From Mesorhizobium neociceri (GTDB lineage: Bacteria; Pseudomonadota; Alphaproteobacteria; Rhizobiales; Rhizobiaceae), in assembly GCF_013520985.1 (NCBI RefSeq), contig NZ_JACDTY010000013.1:124001-188000 (forward strand): DNA of 64,000 nucleotides. Reading direction: 5' to 3'. The notes beneath the pieces were generated by a model. It saw only the letters and a program-made list of their open reading frames with translations, was not told the origin of the DNA and did not search any database. Both the position numbers and the translations under genes were made by a program. This document shows, one piece after another, positions 34,398 to 43,270 of this stretch (position 1 is its first letter; every line of letters begins with the position of its first letter).

Positions 34398-36752
34398 ATG
34401 ACGATTGCCTCCCAGGCTGAAGAAATTCCATCCTTAGAAGTTGAAGACAGCAAGACTAATTTTCTGTCGCCACTGCTTAGTGACGTGACTGAACTTGCCG
34501 CGGAATATCGCAGGCGCAGGAATGCCAGTGCCCTTAAAAGTGTGCATCCTGCCGACGTTCCTGCTGAAGAGGCCAAAGGATGGGCGGTACAACGCGCAGG
34601 CAAGCGAGCTACGCGGCTGAAGCGTGACAAAGGGCATGACAAAAGGTTGGAAGATCGTGTCTGGTGCCTGCTTTACTCTATGGGATATCGAAGCCTCAAC
34701 GGTGACAGTTTCAAAATCACCTTCACAAGGGGCGACGACTCGGTCGGAAAGAAGCAGATTGATGTCTATGCGGAGGATAGCGAGACCGCGCTCGTAATTG
34801 AATGCAAGTCAAGATCAGAGCGTGGACGACGCTCACTGCAGAAGGACATTCAAGAGACAATTTCGTTACAGCAGTACTTTAGGGACTCTATCAGCAGGCA
34901 TTCCAAGGGTAAGGCGAAGCCAAAAATAATTTGGGTGTACGTTACCAACAATATACTTTGGTCAACTCAGGATATCGAACGCGCTGATGCTCACGATGTT
35001 AAGATTATAACGGAGAATGAGCTTCAGTATTTTGAAACTTTTGTTAAGCATATGGGGCCGGCTGGGAGGTATCAAATTCTTGGCGAGTTTCTTAAAGGTC
35101 AGAAAGTTCCAGGGCTTTCTGATGTCAAGTTGCCGGCGATCCGAGGTAAAATTGGCGGCGAATTGTTTTATAGCTTTGTTACGACACCTCGGAACCTGCT
35201 GAAGATTGCCTTCATCAACCACCAAGCATTGAACCATCCGGATGGGCGCCCAGCATACCAGCGTATGATATCTTCTGGGCGGATCAAGGAAATTGGTGCC
35301 TTTATTCAGAAGGGTGGCTTTTTCCCCACAAACATTCTAGTCAATTTCTCAGACGCTCCGCGATTTGATCAGATATCGAACGCAGAGAATACCGATCCGA
35401 ATGTTAAATTCGGGTGGATTACATTGCCTTCAAAATACCGCTCGGCTTGGATAATTGATGGCCAGCACCGACTATATGGGTTTTCGCATCTGGATGACGA
35501 ATATTTAGATCAAAGCCTTTTCGTGCTGGCTTTTGAAAAGATGGCTGTCCAAAAGGAGGCGGATCTTTTCATTACGATCAACCATAAACAGAAGAGTGTT
35601 CCGAAGAGCCTGCTGGTTAGCTTGCTGGCCGACATCCGGATGGGGGACAGCGATCCTTCAACAGCACTGTCTGCGCTTGGTTCGGCCGTTGTCAGAATGT
35701 TGAATACAGACAAGACAAGCCCGCTAGCAAGACGCTTTGCCATCCACGGGGTGCCACCCGAGCCGAACCAGAACCTTACTATATCAGAAGCCGTAAACGG
35801 CCTGCGCCGATCTGCGCTCATCGGCAAGCTTGCGGGCAAGACGCTTGCTCCCGGGATGCTGTCGGGCGCCACCGATGAAGATACGATAAAGCGGGCCTCA
35901 AGCGTTCTAAGCGCCTATTTCGAGGAGGTGCGAGTCGCGAATCCGTCGCGGTGGGAGGCTGGGCGCGATGCATATATCGCCGTGAATCCGGGGATTCGTG
36001 CCCATTTGAGCGTGATTTCCGAGGTGGCGCTTTATCTTTCACACAAGAAGTCTTTGGACTTTCCGATGATGAAGCCAGAGGATTTTGCAGATAAAATCAA
36101 GGAGTTCTGCAAGCCTGTTTTCAATTTTATAAAGAAAGCCTCTGACGATGAAGTTCGAACCAGGTTTGCCCGAAGGTTCGGAGAAGGCGGCGTCAAAGAG
36201 TACACCTATCATCTTATGCAGATCCTGACGGAGACCCATAGCGATTTCGGCTCGGAAGAGTTCCAGCGGTGGGTTGAGCAAAGCACGTCGGAGAAGATTG
36301 ATGAGGTAAATCAGTTCCTCATGAAACTGGCTGAGCGCTTGACCAACTATGTGATCGACACGTTGAAAAAGGTTCATGGCACTCATCGCCTTGCGAGTGA
36401 TGAACAGGCGTTCTGGGAGATCGGTGTTGACAGTGAGCGCATTCGTCGCAACGCTTTTGAAGCGCAGCAAAGGGACAAGGCGCGGCGTAAACCTAAGGAG
36501 GCTTACCTGAACATTGTTGACCTCGCAGAAATTGTGAAGCAGCAGAACAACTGGGATCATTTCGAGCACGTGTTCAAGAATCCTCTCCCTAGCGAACGTT
36601 CTGGGCAGAAATACTATATTTCATGGATAAATACATTTAATGAACTGAGGAATATTGCAGCGCATAAGAATCAACTTAAGACTTATACTGGTGAAGATCT
36701 AGAATTTGTGGAATGGCTGCGAACTGAAGTGCATCCGAAGGTTCAAGCATGA
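34398..36752 (+). CDS. DGQHR-domain protein with PD-(D/E)xK-like N-terminus and Swt1/HEPN-like C-terminus
   Basis: The 784-residue protein has three parts. Residues 85-215 look like a restriction-endonuclease fold: Asp122 in QIDVY, then IECK with Glu135 and Lys137, the D...ExK pattern. The middle has IDGQHR at 353-358, the motif of DndB/DpdB-like DGQHR proteins, followed by EADLFITINHKQKSVPKSL, also typical. The C-terminus (about 700-784) reads YLNIVDLAEIVKQQNNWDHF and FNELRNIAAHK, with RNIAAH (751-756) giving the R-x4-H of HEPN ribonuclease domains of the Swt1 kind. It overlaps the methyltransferase gene by 4 bp. The sequence is visibly AT-richer than its neighbours. An upstream GTG at 34299 is possible; neither start has a good Shine-Dalgarno. 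Function is inferred to be DNA modification-linked defence. Confidence 0.8.
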   Translation: MTIASQAEEIPSLEVEDSKTNFLSPLLSDVTELAAEYRRRRNASALKSVHPADVPAEEAKGWAVQRAGKRATRLKRDKGHDKRLEDRVWCLLYSMGYRSLNGDSFKITFTRGDDSVGKKQIDVYAEDSETALVIECKSRSERGRRSLQKDIQETISLQQYFRDSISRHSKGKAKPKIIWVYVTNNILWSTQDIERADAHDVKIITENELQYFETFVKHMGPAGRYQILGEFLKGQKVPGLSDVKLPAIRGKIGGELFYSFVTTPRNLLKIAFINHQALNHPDGRPAYQRMISSGRIKEIGAFIQKGGFFPTNILVNFSDAPRFDQISNAENTDPNVKFGWITLPSKYRSAWIIDGQHRLYGFSHLDDEYLDQSLFVLAFEKMAVQKEADLFITINHKQKSVPKSLLVSLLADIRMGDSDPSTALSALGSAVVRMLNTDKTSPLARRFAIHGVPPEPNQNLTISEAVNGLRRSALIGKLAGKTLAPGMLSGATDEDTIKRASSVLSAYFEEVRVANPSRWEAGRDAYIAVNPGIRAHLSVISEVALYLSHKKSLDFPMMKPEDFADKIKEFCKPVFNFIKKASDDEVRTRFARRFGEGGVKEYTYHLMQILTETHSDFGSEEFQRWVEQSTSEKIDEVNQFLMKLAERLTNYVIDTLKKVHGTHRLASDEQAFWEIGVDSERIRRNAFEAQQRDKARRKPKEAYLNIVDLAEIVKQQNNWDHFEHVFKNPLPSERSGQKYYISWINTFNELRNIAAHKNQLKTYTGEDLEFVEWLRTEVHPKVQA

Positions 36753-37555
36753 CACAGCAAGCGCTGAAGCCGTTTCTGAAATGGGCAGGGGGCAAACGTT
36801 GGCTATTTGAAAGCGGGCAGTTTTCGCTTCCGAGTTTCAGTGGTCGGTACGTGGAGCCATTTTTGGGTGGCGGCGCAGTGTTCTTTGAGAATCAACCTAA
36901 AAACGCGGTTCTCAGCGACTGCAATTGGCGGCTGATCGAGCTTTTTGTGGTGATCAGAGACAATCTGAATCCATTTGAAGCGCTCATGCAGACGCACGCT
37001 GAAGCCCATTCGACGGGCTACTACTACGAACTGCGCTCCAAGCAGTTAGGGACATCTATCACTCGGGCGGCGCAATTTCTTTATCTCAATAGGACGTGTT
37101 GGAACGGCCTTTATCGTGAAAATCTAAAAGGAAATTTCAACGTGCCTATCGGCACAAAGCAAACCGTGATCTTCGATGCAGATGATTTTCCAGCTTGGTC
37201 AAGCGCGTTGCAAGGGACGCATCTAAAACATAGGGACTTTGAGGAAGCTATTGACGAGGCAGAAGCGGGAGATTTTGTATTTGTAGATCCGCCTTACACA
37301 GTTCGGCACAACATGAACGGATTCGTTAAATATAATCAGAATATATTTGCTTGGAGCGATCAGATCCGATTAAGAGACGCCTTGTTGCGTGCTCATAAAC
37401 GCGGTGTCGCATTCGCAATGACAAATGCGGACCACGAGAGCATTAGGGATCTGTATTCAGGATTCGGACGGCATCGCCAGCTATCACGTTATAGTGTCAT
37501 CGCAGGCAAGGCTGCTTATAGATCGCAATCAACCGAACTTCTGATTACAGGATAA
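36749..37555 (+). CDS. Dam-family DNA adenine N6-methyltransferase
   Basis: The 268-residue protein is an alpha-group D12-class methyltransferase: PFLKWAGGKRWL (SAM and target region), EPFLGGGAVFF (SAM-binding FxGxG-like), and FVFVDPPYTV (catalytic DPPY). Length is close to Dam/M.DpnII. The recognition site cannot be read from sequence; GATC is typical for the family but not certain. It overlaps the DGQHR gene by ATGA, so the two are made together. No separate restriction endonuclease is adjacent, unless the nuclease-like N-terminus of the partner serves that role. Confidence 0.92.
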   Translation: MTQQALKPFLKWAGGKRWLFESGQFSLPSFSGRYVEPFLGGGAVFFENQPKNAVLSDCNWRLIELFVVIRDNLNPFEALMQTHAEAHSTGYYYELRSKQLGTSITRAAQFLYLNRTCWNGLYRENLKGNFNVPIGTKQTVIFDADDFPAWSSALQGTHLKHRDFEEAIDEAEAGDFVFVDPPYTVRHNMNGFVKYNQNIFAWSDQIRLRDALLRAHKRGVAFAMTNADHESIRDLYSGFGRHRQLSRYSVIAGKAAYRSQSTELLITG

Positions 37556-37610
37556 GCGTGGAACTTACATCTACTTCCATTCGGTCTAAACTCCGGCGGA
37601 AGCAACCGCG

Positions 37611-38411
37611 TTACAAACTCACAAAAGCCGTAAGCGGCAGGTGATCCGACGCCACTCGCGATAGCGGTGTGTCATGGGCTTCCACCGACGAGACCATGCC
37701 GTGCCGGTTGGCCATGATGCGGTCGAGCGCCAGCACCGGCAGGCCGGAGGGGAAAGTCGGCACGGCCGCCGGGGTGAAGCCAAAGGTGGCGTGCAGCGTC
37801 TTCAGCGCCGAGCGGTTGCCCAGCCGCCATTCGTTGAGGTCGCCGAGCAGCAAGGTCGGCCTTTCATCCTGGCTGCTCATAATGTCGAGCACGACGCGGG
37901 CCTGCTCGGAGCGAGAGCGGCGCAGCAGGCCGAGATGGGCGGCAATGACGCGCAGCGTGCGCGTTTCGTCGAGGTCGATCTCGGCCACCAGCGCGCCGCG
38001 CGGCTCCAGTCCAGGCAGCTTGATCTGATGCACGTCGCGCACCGTGCCGCGCTTGAACAACAGCACATTGCCGCGCCAGCCATGGCCCTTGCCGTTTCCG
38101 GAAACCGGCACCGGCACCAGCCCGGTTTCGTGTTCGATCCGGGCAAGATCGAGCAGCCCGGCGCGGTCGCCGAAGCGGTTGTCGGCCTCCTGCAAAGCGA
38201 TGACATCGGGGCCGATCTCGCGGATGACGCGGGCGGTGCGTTCAGGATCGAATCTGCGGTCGGTGCCGATGCACTTGTGGACATTGTAGGAGGCGACCAC
38301 CATCTGGGCGCCGTCGACGCGCTTGCGCGGCGTCGCGTTCGCCTTGCGCGCTTTCCTGCCGCGGATCGACAGGAGCACGGTCTCTGGAAGGCTGCGTCCG
38401 TTTATGTCCAT
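37611..38411 (-). CDS. Endonuclease/exonuclease/phosphatase family protein (YbhP-like)
   Basis: The 266-residue protein carries the EEP motifs: VVASYNVHKCIG (Asn), VIALQEADNR (Glu), LGDLNEW (Asp-Asn) and SDHLPLTAFV (Asp-His). It follows the cardiolipin synthase gene by 23 bp on the same strand, as ybhP accompanies clsB in E. coli, which suggests a membrane-lipid role rather than DNA repair. The start at 38411 gives a normal length; frames further upstream overlap the synthase. Confidence 0.87.
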   Translation of the reverse strand: MDINGRSLPETVLLSIRGRKARKANATPRKRVDGAQMVVASYNVHKCIGTDRRFDPERTARVIREIGPDVIALQEADNRFGDRAGLLDLARIEHETGLVPVPVSGNGKGHGWRGNVLLFKRGTVRDVHQIKLPGLEPRGALVAEIDLDETRTLRVIAAHLGLLRRSRSEQARVVLDIMSSQDERPTLLLGDLNEWRLGNRSALKTLHATFGFTPAAVPTFPSGLPVLALDRIMANRHGMVSSVEAHDTPLSRVASDHLPLTAFVSL

Positions 38412-38434
38412 GGCTACTGCTCGATGTCCTGATT

Positions 38435-39895
38435 CTAAAGATAGGGCGATCCCAGCCATAACAACCGGTCGAAGACGCGAATGACAAATGGCCGCGCTTT
38501 CAAAGTTGCGAGTGTGACGGGTTTGGCGGAAGCGATTGCCGCTCCGATGCGCGTTTCGATCTCGGTGGCAAAACCGGTATCCAGCACCTCCAGGTCGATC
38601 TCGAAATTCAGTCGCAGTGACCGGGCGTCGAGGTTGGAGGAGCCGACATAGGCCCACACGCCATCGACCGAGATCAGCTTCGAGTGGTCGAACGATCCTT
38701 CATGGCGCCAGACACGGCAATAATGCTTCAGCACCTGGTCGTATTGCGCCGTCATGGCGCGGCCGACGAGGAAGAGATTGTTGACCGCCGGTACGACGAT
38801 GTCGATCTCGACGCCGCGTCGCGCCGCCGTGGTCAGCGCGCTGATGAATTCCCGGTCCGGCAGGAAATAGGGCGACATGATGCGGATCGATTTGCGGGCG
38901 ACGGAGAACGCCCCCATCAGCAGCTTGTGGTTGGTTTCGATGCTGGCGTCCGGTCCCGACGCCACCGCCCGCACCAGGATCGGCTGACCGGGCGGCGGCG
39001 AGGATTTTTCGACATGCCAGACTTCGTCCTTGAGGGCTTCGTTGCCGGCAAAGCGCCAGTCTTCGGCGGCAACCGCAAACAGGTCGGCCACGACCGGCCC
39101 GGTAACCTGGAAATGCGTATCCGCCGAGCTGGCGTTTCCCACGAATTCGGCCGAGAATCCCTTGCGGATGTTCATGCCCCCTGTGAATGCCACCGCACCG
39201 TCGACGACCAGGATCTTTCTGTGGGTTCTCAGATTCGCATAGGGAAGTCTCAGGCCCATGACGATGTTGCCGTTGAAGAGGTCGACGGTGACGCCGGCTT
39301 CTCGGAGAGTCGTAAGAATGCTGGGCACGGAATAGCGCACCCCGACGGCATCGATCAGCACGCGCACGGTGACGCCGCGCCGGACCGCGCCGGCCAGGCA
39401 TTCGACGAAACGTTGCCCGACCTTGTCATTGTCGAAGATGTAGGTTTCGAGCAGGATACTGCGTTGTGCGCCGTCGATCGCGCCGCACATTGCTGCGTAG
39501 GCGGCGTCGCCTGTCCTCAGGATGGTGATTGCGTTGCCCGAAAGCAGGCCGCGCCGCGCCACCCGGTCGCCCAGTGTCTTCAGGCCGGCAAAGCGCTGGC
39601 CGAATTCAGCCGAGATGAGCGCTTCGAGCGCAATGTCGCGGTCGTGTTTGGCCGTCTCGGCTTCACCGGCCAAGGGCCGCATGGCGCTGATTGTAGCCCG
39701 GCGGATGCGGTTGATGCCGGCAATGGCATAGATGATCGCGCCAAGGAAAGGCGACAAAAGCATCACGCCGACCCAGCCGGTGGCGGCGCGGACGTCTTCC
39801 TTGGTCATGATGGCGTGGACGATGCCGATGGCGGCCATCAGCATCGGAATGATCACGAGGATCAGAGGCCAGTAGGTCACGAAGGTCTGCCACAT
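38435..39895 (-). CDS. cls: Cardiolipin synthase (phospholipase D family)
   Basis: The 486-residue protein starts with two hydrophobic helices (YWPLILVIIPMLMAAIGIVHA and GVMLLSPFLGAIIYAIAG, the PLDc_N region) and has two HKD motifs, HRKILVVDGAVAFTGG and HSKLISVDGVWAYVGSSN, whose His and Lys form the active site. It would condense phosphatidylglycerol into cardiolipin at the inner membrane. A TTG at 39931 is an alternative start with 12 more residues. Confidence 0.93.
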   Translation of the reverse strand: MWQTFVTYWPLILVIIPMLMAAIGIVHAIMTKEDVRAATGWVGVMLLSPFLGAIIYAIAGINRIRRATISAMRPLAGEAETAKHDRDIALEALISAEFGQRFAGLKTLGDRVARRGLLSGNAITILRTGDAAYAAMCGAIDGAQRSILLETYIFDNDKVGQRFVECLAGAVRRGVTVRVLIDAVGVRYSVPSILTTLREAGVTVDLFNGNIVMGLRLPYANLRTHRKILVVDGAVAFTGGMNIRKGFSAEFVGNASSADTHFQVTGPVVADLFAVAAEDWRFAGNEALKDEVWHVEKSSPPPGQPILVRAVASGPDASIETNHKLLMGAFSVARKSIRIMSPYFLPDREFISALTTAARRGVEIDIVVPAVNNLFLVGRAMTAQYDQVLKHYCRVWRHEGSFDHSKLISVDGVWAYVGSSNLDARSLRLNFEIDLEVLDTGFATEIETRIGAAIASAKPVTLATLKARPFVIRVFDRLLWLGSPYL

Positions 39896-39966
39896 CGGCA
39901 GGACTATCGAGCCAGCGGCCGCAGAAGGCAATGCAAGGGATTAGACAGGGTTGAGGCGCTCGCGCC

Positions 39967-40536
39967 TCAGTCCTTCGCCCGCTCCACGTAAGAGCCATCG
40001 GCCGTCATCACCACCACGCGGGTGCCGGGGGCGATGTGCGGGGGAACAGCCGTGCGCACGCCGTTGGACAGCACGGCCGGCTTATAGGACGAAGATGCCG
40101 TCTGTCCCTTGGTCGTCGGCTCGGTCTCGACCACCTCGAATGTGGCGCGCTGCGGCAGCACCAGGGCAATCGCGATACCGTTGAACTGCGAGATCTGCAC
40201 CGCCATGCCTTCGAGCAGGTAAGGCGCCATGTCACCGACCACGCTTTCCGATACCGCGACCTGGTCGTAACTCTCCGGGTTCATGAAGTGATAGCCTTCG
40301 CCATCGGCGTAAAGGAAGGTGTGCTCGCGGTCCTCGACATAGGCGCGCTCGACCTGTTCGGTGGTGCGGTAGCGCTCCGAAACTTTCACCCCGTCGGAGA
40401 TGCGGCGCATGTCGAGCTGGGTGACCGGCGTGCCCTTGCCAGGGTGGATGTTTTCGGCAAAGAGGATCACGTAAAGCTTGCCGTCCTTGTCGACGACATT
40501 GCCTTTACGCAGGGAACTGGCGATGACCTTCACCAC
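39967..40536 (-). CDS. efp: Translation elongation factor P
   Basis: The 189-residue protein has the KOW-like N-domain and two OB domains of EF-P. The modified loop reads HPGKGTP, with the lysine at residue 34 when translation begins at GTG 40536 (MVKVIASSLRKGN), the same position as in E. coli. That agreement supports the GTG start over the longer frame from 40584. EF-P helps ribosomes at polyproline stretches. It is divergent from epmA, whose product modifies this lysine. Confidence 0.95.
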   Translation of the reverse strand: MVKVIASSLRKGNVVDKDGKLYVILFAENIHPGKGTPVTQLDMRRISDGVKVSERYRTTEQVERAYVEDREHTFLYADGEGYHFMNPESYDQVAVSESVVGDMAPYLLEGMAVQISQFNGIAIALVLPQRATFEVVETEPTTKGQTASSSYKPAVLSNGVRTAVPPHIAPGTRVVVMTADGSYVERAKD

Positions 40537-40665
40537 GGTTTTCAATCCTAGACTTCGTTGGCCTGAAACGATTGTTCGGCGCAAATCGGCTGCGAGAGCC
40601 GTCGCCGTAGCGCATCTTGGCCCGAACCGCCAGCCCTGTCAGCAATTCCGTTGCCCGGCAAAGCC

Positions 40666-41712
40666 ATGACCGAGGCTTCGCCCTGGTGGACGCCGGATGT
40701 TCACGCGGACCGTCGACCGCGGCTGATCGCGCGCAACGGCATCGCGGCCGCCATGCGCGCCTGGTTCGGCGAGCGCGACTTCATCGAGGTCGAGACGGCG
40801 GCCCTGCAAATCTCGCCCGGCAATGAGGCGCATCTTTCGGCCTTCGCCACCGAGGCGATCGGCGCCGACGGCGCGCGCCGGCCGCTTTATCTCCATACCT
40901 CGCCGGAATTCGCCAGCAAGAAGCTGCTTGCCGCAGGTGAAAGGCGAATCTTCAGCCTCGGCCCCGTCTGGCGCAACCGCGAGCGCGGCCCTTTGCACCA
41001 TCCGGAATTCACCATGCTCGAATGGTACCGGGTCGGCGAAACCTATGAGAGCCTGATGGCCGATTGCGCCGACCTGCTCACGCTGGCCGCCGAACGGGCC
41101 AGCGCGAAAACCTTCCGCTTTCGCGGCCGCGAGGCCGACCCGTTCGCTGAGCCGGAACGGCTGAGCGTCGCGGAGGCTTTTGCACGCTATGCCGGCATCG
41201 ACCTTCTCGCCACCGTGGCCGCCGATGGCAGCACTGACCGTGGCGCGCTCCATCAAGCCTTGGTCAAGGCCGGCCTGCGCACGGCTGAGGATGACAATTG
41301 GGCCGATCTGTTCAGCCGCGTGATGGTCGAAAAGGTCGAGCCGGTGCTGGGGCAGGGGCGGGCGACCATCCTCTACGGCTATCCGATCTCGGAGGCCGCG
41401 CTCGCCCGGCCGAGTGCCGAGGATCCACGCGTCGCCGAACGCTTCGAGCTCTATTGCTGCGGCGTCGAGCTCGCGAATGCTTTCGGCGAGCTGACCGACG
41501 CAGCCGAACAACGCCGGCGCTTCGCCGCCGAGATGGACGAGAAGGAGCGCGTCTATGGCGAGCGCTATCCGCTCGATGAGGATTTTCTCGCCGCCCTTGC
41601 CCTCATGCCACAGGCCAGCGGCTCGGCGCTCGGCTTCGACCGGCTGGTGATGCTGGCGACGGGGGCAACCCGGATCGACGATGTGATCTGGACGCCGGTC
41701 GCCACTCTTTGA
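40666..41712 (+). CDS. epmA: EF-P lysine aminoacylase (GenX/YjeA-type)
   Basis: The 348-residue protein is a class II lysyl-tRNA synthetase paralogue without the anticodon-binding domain. Motif 1 region FGERDFIEVETA, motif 2 FSLGPVWRNRERGPLHHPEF and motif 3 GSALGFDRLVML are clear. EpmA attaches beta-lysine to the conserved Lys of EF-P; the usual partner EpmB (2,3-aminomutase) is not in the window. The start at 40666 ATG is favoured over a TTG at 40651. Confidence 0.94.
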   Translation: MTEASPWWTPDVHADRRPRLIARNGIAAAMRAWFGERDFIEVETAALQISPGNEAHLSAFATEAIGADGARRPLYLHTSPEFASKKLLAAGERRIFSLGPVWRNRERGPLHHPEFTMLEWYRVGETYESLMADCADLLTLAAERASAKTFRFRGREADPFAEPERLSVAEAFARYAGIDLLATVAADGSTDRGALHQALVKAGLRTAEDDNWADLFSRVMVEKVEPVLGQGRATILYGYPISEAALARPSAEDPRVAERFELYCCGVELANAFGELTDAAEQRRRFAAEMDEKERVYGERYPLDEDFLAALALMPQASGSALGFDRLVMLATGATRIDDVIWTPVATL

Positions 41713-41920
41713 CAGAAATCGGCGACAGAAATCGGCCTTGGTTAAGCCTCACAAACCGGTCAAGCCGCGCGTCTGTGGCGGTCGCCGCGGTTGGCTTTCG
41801 CGGTTCGCTCGGGCGCTATGCCGCAGCGGCGCAATTACCGGTGCGCCATTGCACAAGCCGCAGCGGGACAATAGATGGTGCAGCAGTCGCGACCGCCCGG
41901 GGCGGCTTGAAGCCAGGACC

Positions 41921-43270
41921 ATGCGCATGACCGATACATCAGAGGCAGCGAAATTGACCGACCGCGTCGCGGCTCTGGTCGAGGCTGCCAAACGGGCCGG
42001 CGCCGACGCCGCTGATGCGGTTGCCGTGCGCGGCCGCTCGACCGGTGTGTCGGTGCGGCTGGGCAAGGTTGAGAACACGGAATCCTCCGAAGGCGACGAT
42101 GTCTCGCTGCGCGTCTTTGTCGGCAAACGGGTGGCGAGCGTGTCCGCGACAGCGGCGTCGGACCCCAAGGCATTGGCCGAGCGCGCGGTGGCGATGGCCA
42201 AAGTCTCGCCCGAGGATCCCTATCAGGGTCTTGCCGATCCGGCTTTGCTGGTTGGTAAGGTGCGCGACCTCGATCTGTTCGACGCCACCGAGGTTTCGGC
42301 CGATCAGTTGAAGGAAGCGGCCCTGGCCGCCGAAGAAGCAGCCCTTGCCGTCAAGGGCGTCACCAATTCAGCCGGCAGTGGCGCCAGCGCTGGCCTGGGC
42401 GGGCTGGTGCTCGCCACCTCGAACGGCTTCGTCGGCCACTATGTCGCCTCGCGCTTCTCGCGCTCGGCCAGCGTTATCGCCGGCGAGGGCACCGGCATGG
42501 AGCGCGACTATGAATATTCCTCGCACCAGCATTTTTCCGATCTCGACGCCCCGGAACTGATCGGCCGCAAGGCTGGCGAGCGCGCAGTGCGCCGCCTCGG
42601 TGCCCGCAAGGCGGCGACCGGTCCGGTCAACGTGGTGTTCGATCCGCGCGTCGCGCGCGGCATTGCCGGCCATCTTGCCGGCGCCATCAACGGCGCTTCG
42701 GTGGCGCGCAAGACCAGTTTTTTGCGCGAGATGATGAGCAAGCAGGTTGCGTCGGCTGACATAACCGTCACCGACGAGCCGCTGCGGCGCCGCGGCCAGG
42801 CCTCGCGTCCTTTCGACGGCGAAGGCGTCGAAGGCGAAAAGCTGCTGATGGTCGAAAACGGCGTGCTGAAGCACTGGTTCCTGTCGACGTCCGCGGCGCG
42901 GGAATTGGGACTGACCACCAACGGACGCGGTGCGCGCAGCGGCTCTTCGGTATCGCCATCATCGACCAATCTCGCCATCGAGCCGGGCGACAGGACGCCG
43001 GAAGATCTGATCAAGTCGCTGAAATCAGGCTTTTACGTCACCGAAGTGTTCGGCCAGGGCGTCGACATGGTGACCGGCGAATATAGCCGCGGCGCGTCGG
43101 GCTTCTGGATCGACAATGGCGAGCTTGCCTATCCGGTGGCCGAGGTGACCATCGCCTCCAATCTGAAGGCGATGTTCCTCAACATGGTGCCGGCGAGCGA
43201 CCTCGACCGCAATTTCGGCACCGCCGCACCGACGCTGCTGATCGAAGGCATGACCCTTGCCGGCGCCTGA
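41921..43270 (+). CDS. pmbA: PmbA/TldE-type metallopeptidase subunit
   Basis: The 449-residue protein matches the TldD/PmbA family: SSEGDDVSLRVFVGKRVASVSA near the N-terminus, NVVFDPRVARGIAGHL and the C-terminal GFYVTEVFGQGVDMVTGEYS with RGASGFWI. It lacks the HExxxH of TldD, as TldE/PmbA does. The TldD/TldE pair processes microcin B17-like peptides and CcdA; its housekeeping role is unclear. tldD is not in this window. Starts at 41921 or 41927 are equally plausible. Confidence 0.9.
   Translation: MRMTDTSEAAKLTDRVAALVEAAKRAGADAADAVAVRGRSTGVSVRLGKVENTESSEGDDVSLRVFVGKRVASVSATAASDPKALAERAVAMAKVSPEDPYQGLADPALLVGKVRDLDLFDATEVSADQLKEAALAAEEAALAVKGVTNSAGSGASAGLGGLVLATSNGFVGHYVASRFSRSASVIAGEGTGMERDYEYSSHQHFSDLDAPELIGRKAGERAVRRLGARKAATGPVNVVFDPRVARGIAGHLAGAINGASVARKTSFLREMMSKQVASADITVTDEPLRRRGQASRPFDGEGVEGEKLLMVENGVLKHWFLSTSAARELGLTTNGRGARSGSSVSPSSTNLAIEPGDRTPEDLIKSLKSGFYVTEVFGQGVDMVTGEYSRGASGFWIDNGELAYPVAEVTIASNLKAMFLNMVPASDLDRNFGTAAPTLLIEGMTLAGA

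Noticed and set aside
34097..34400. Attachment site or integrase remnant at the left border of the DGQHR cassette
   Set aside because: No tRNA, no direct repeat shared with the right border at 37556-37610, and no integrase fragment was found by eye.
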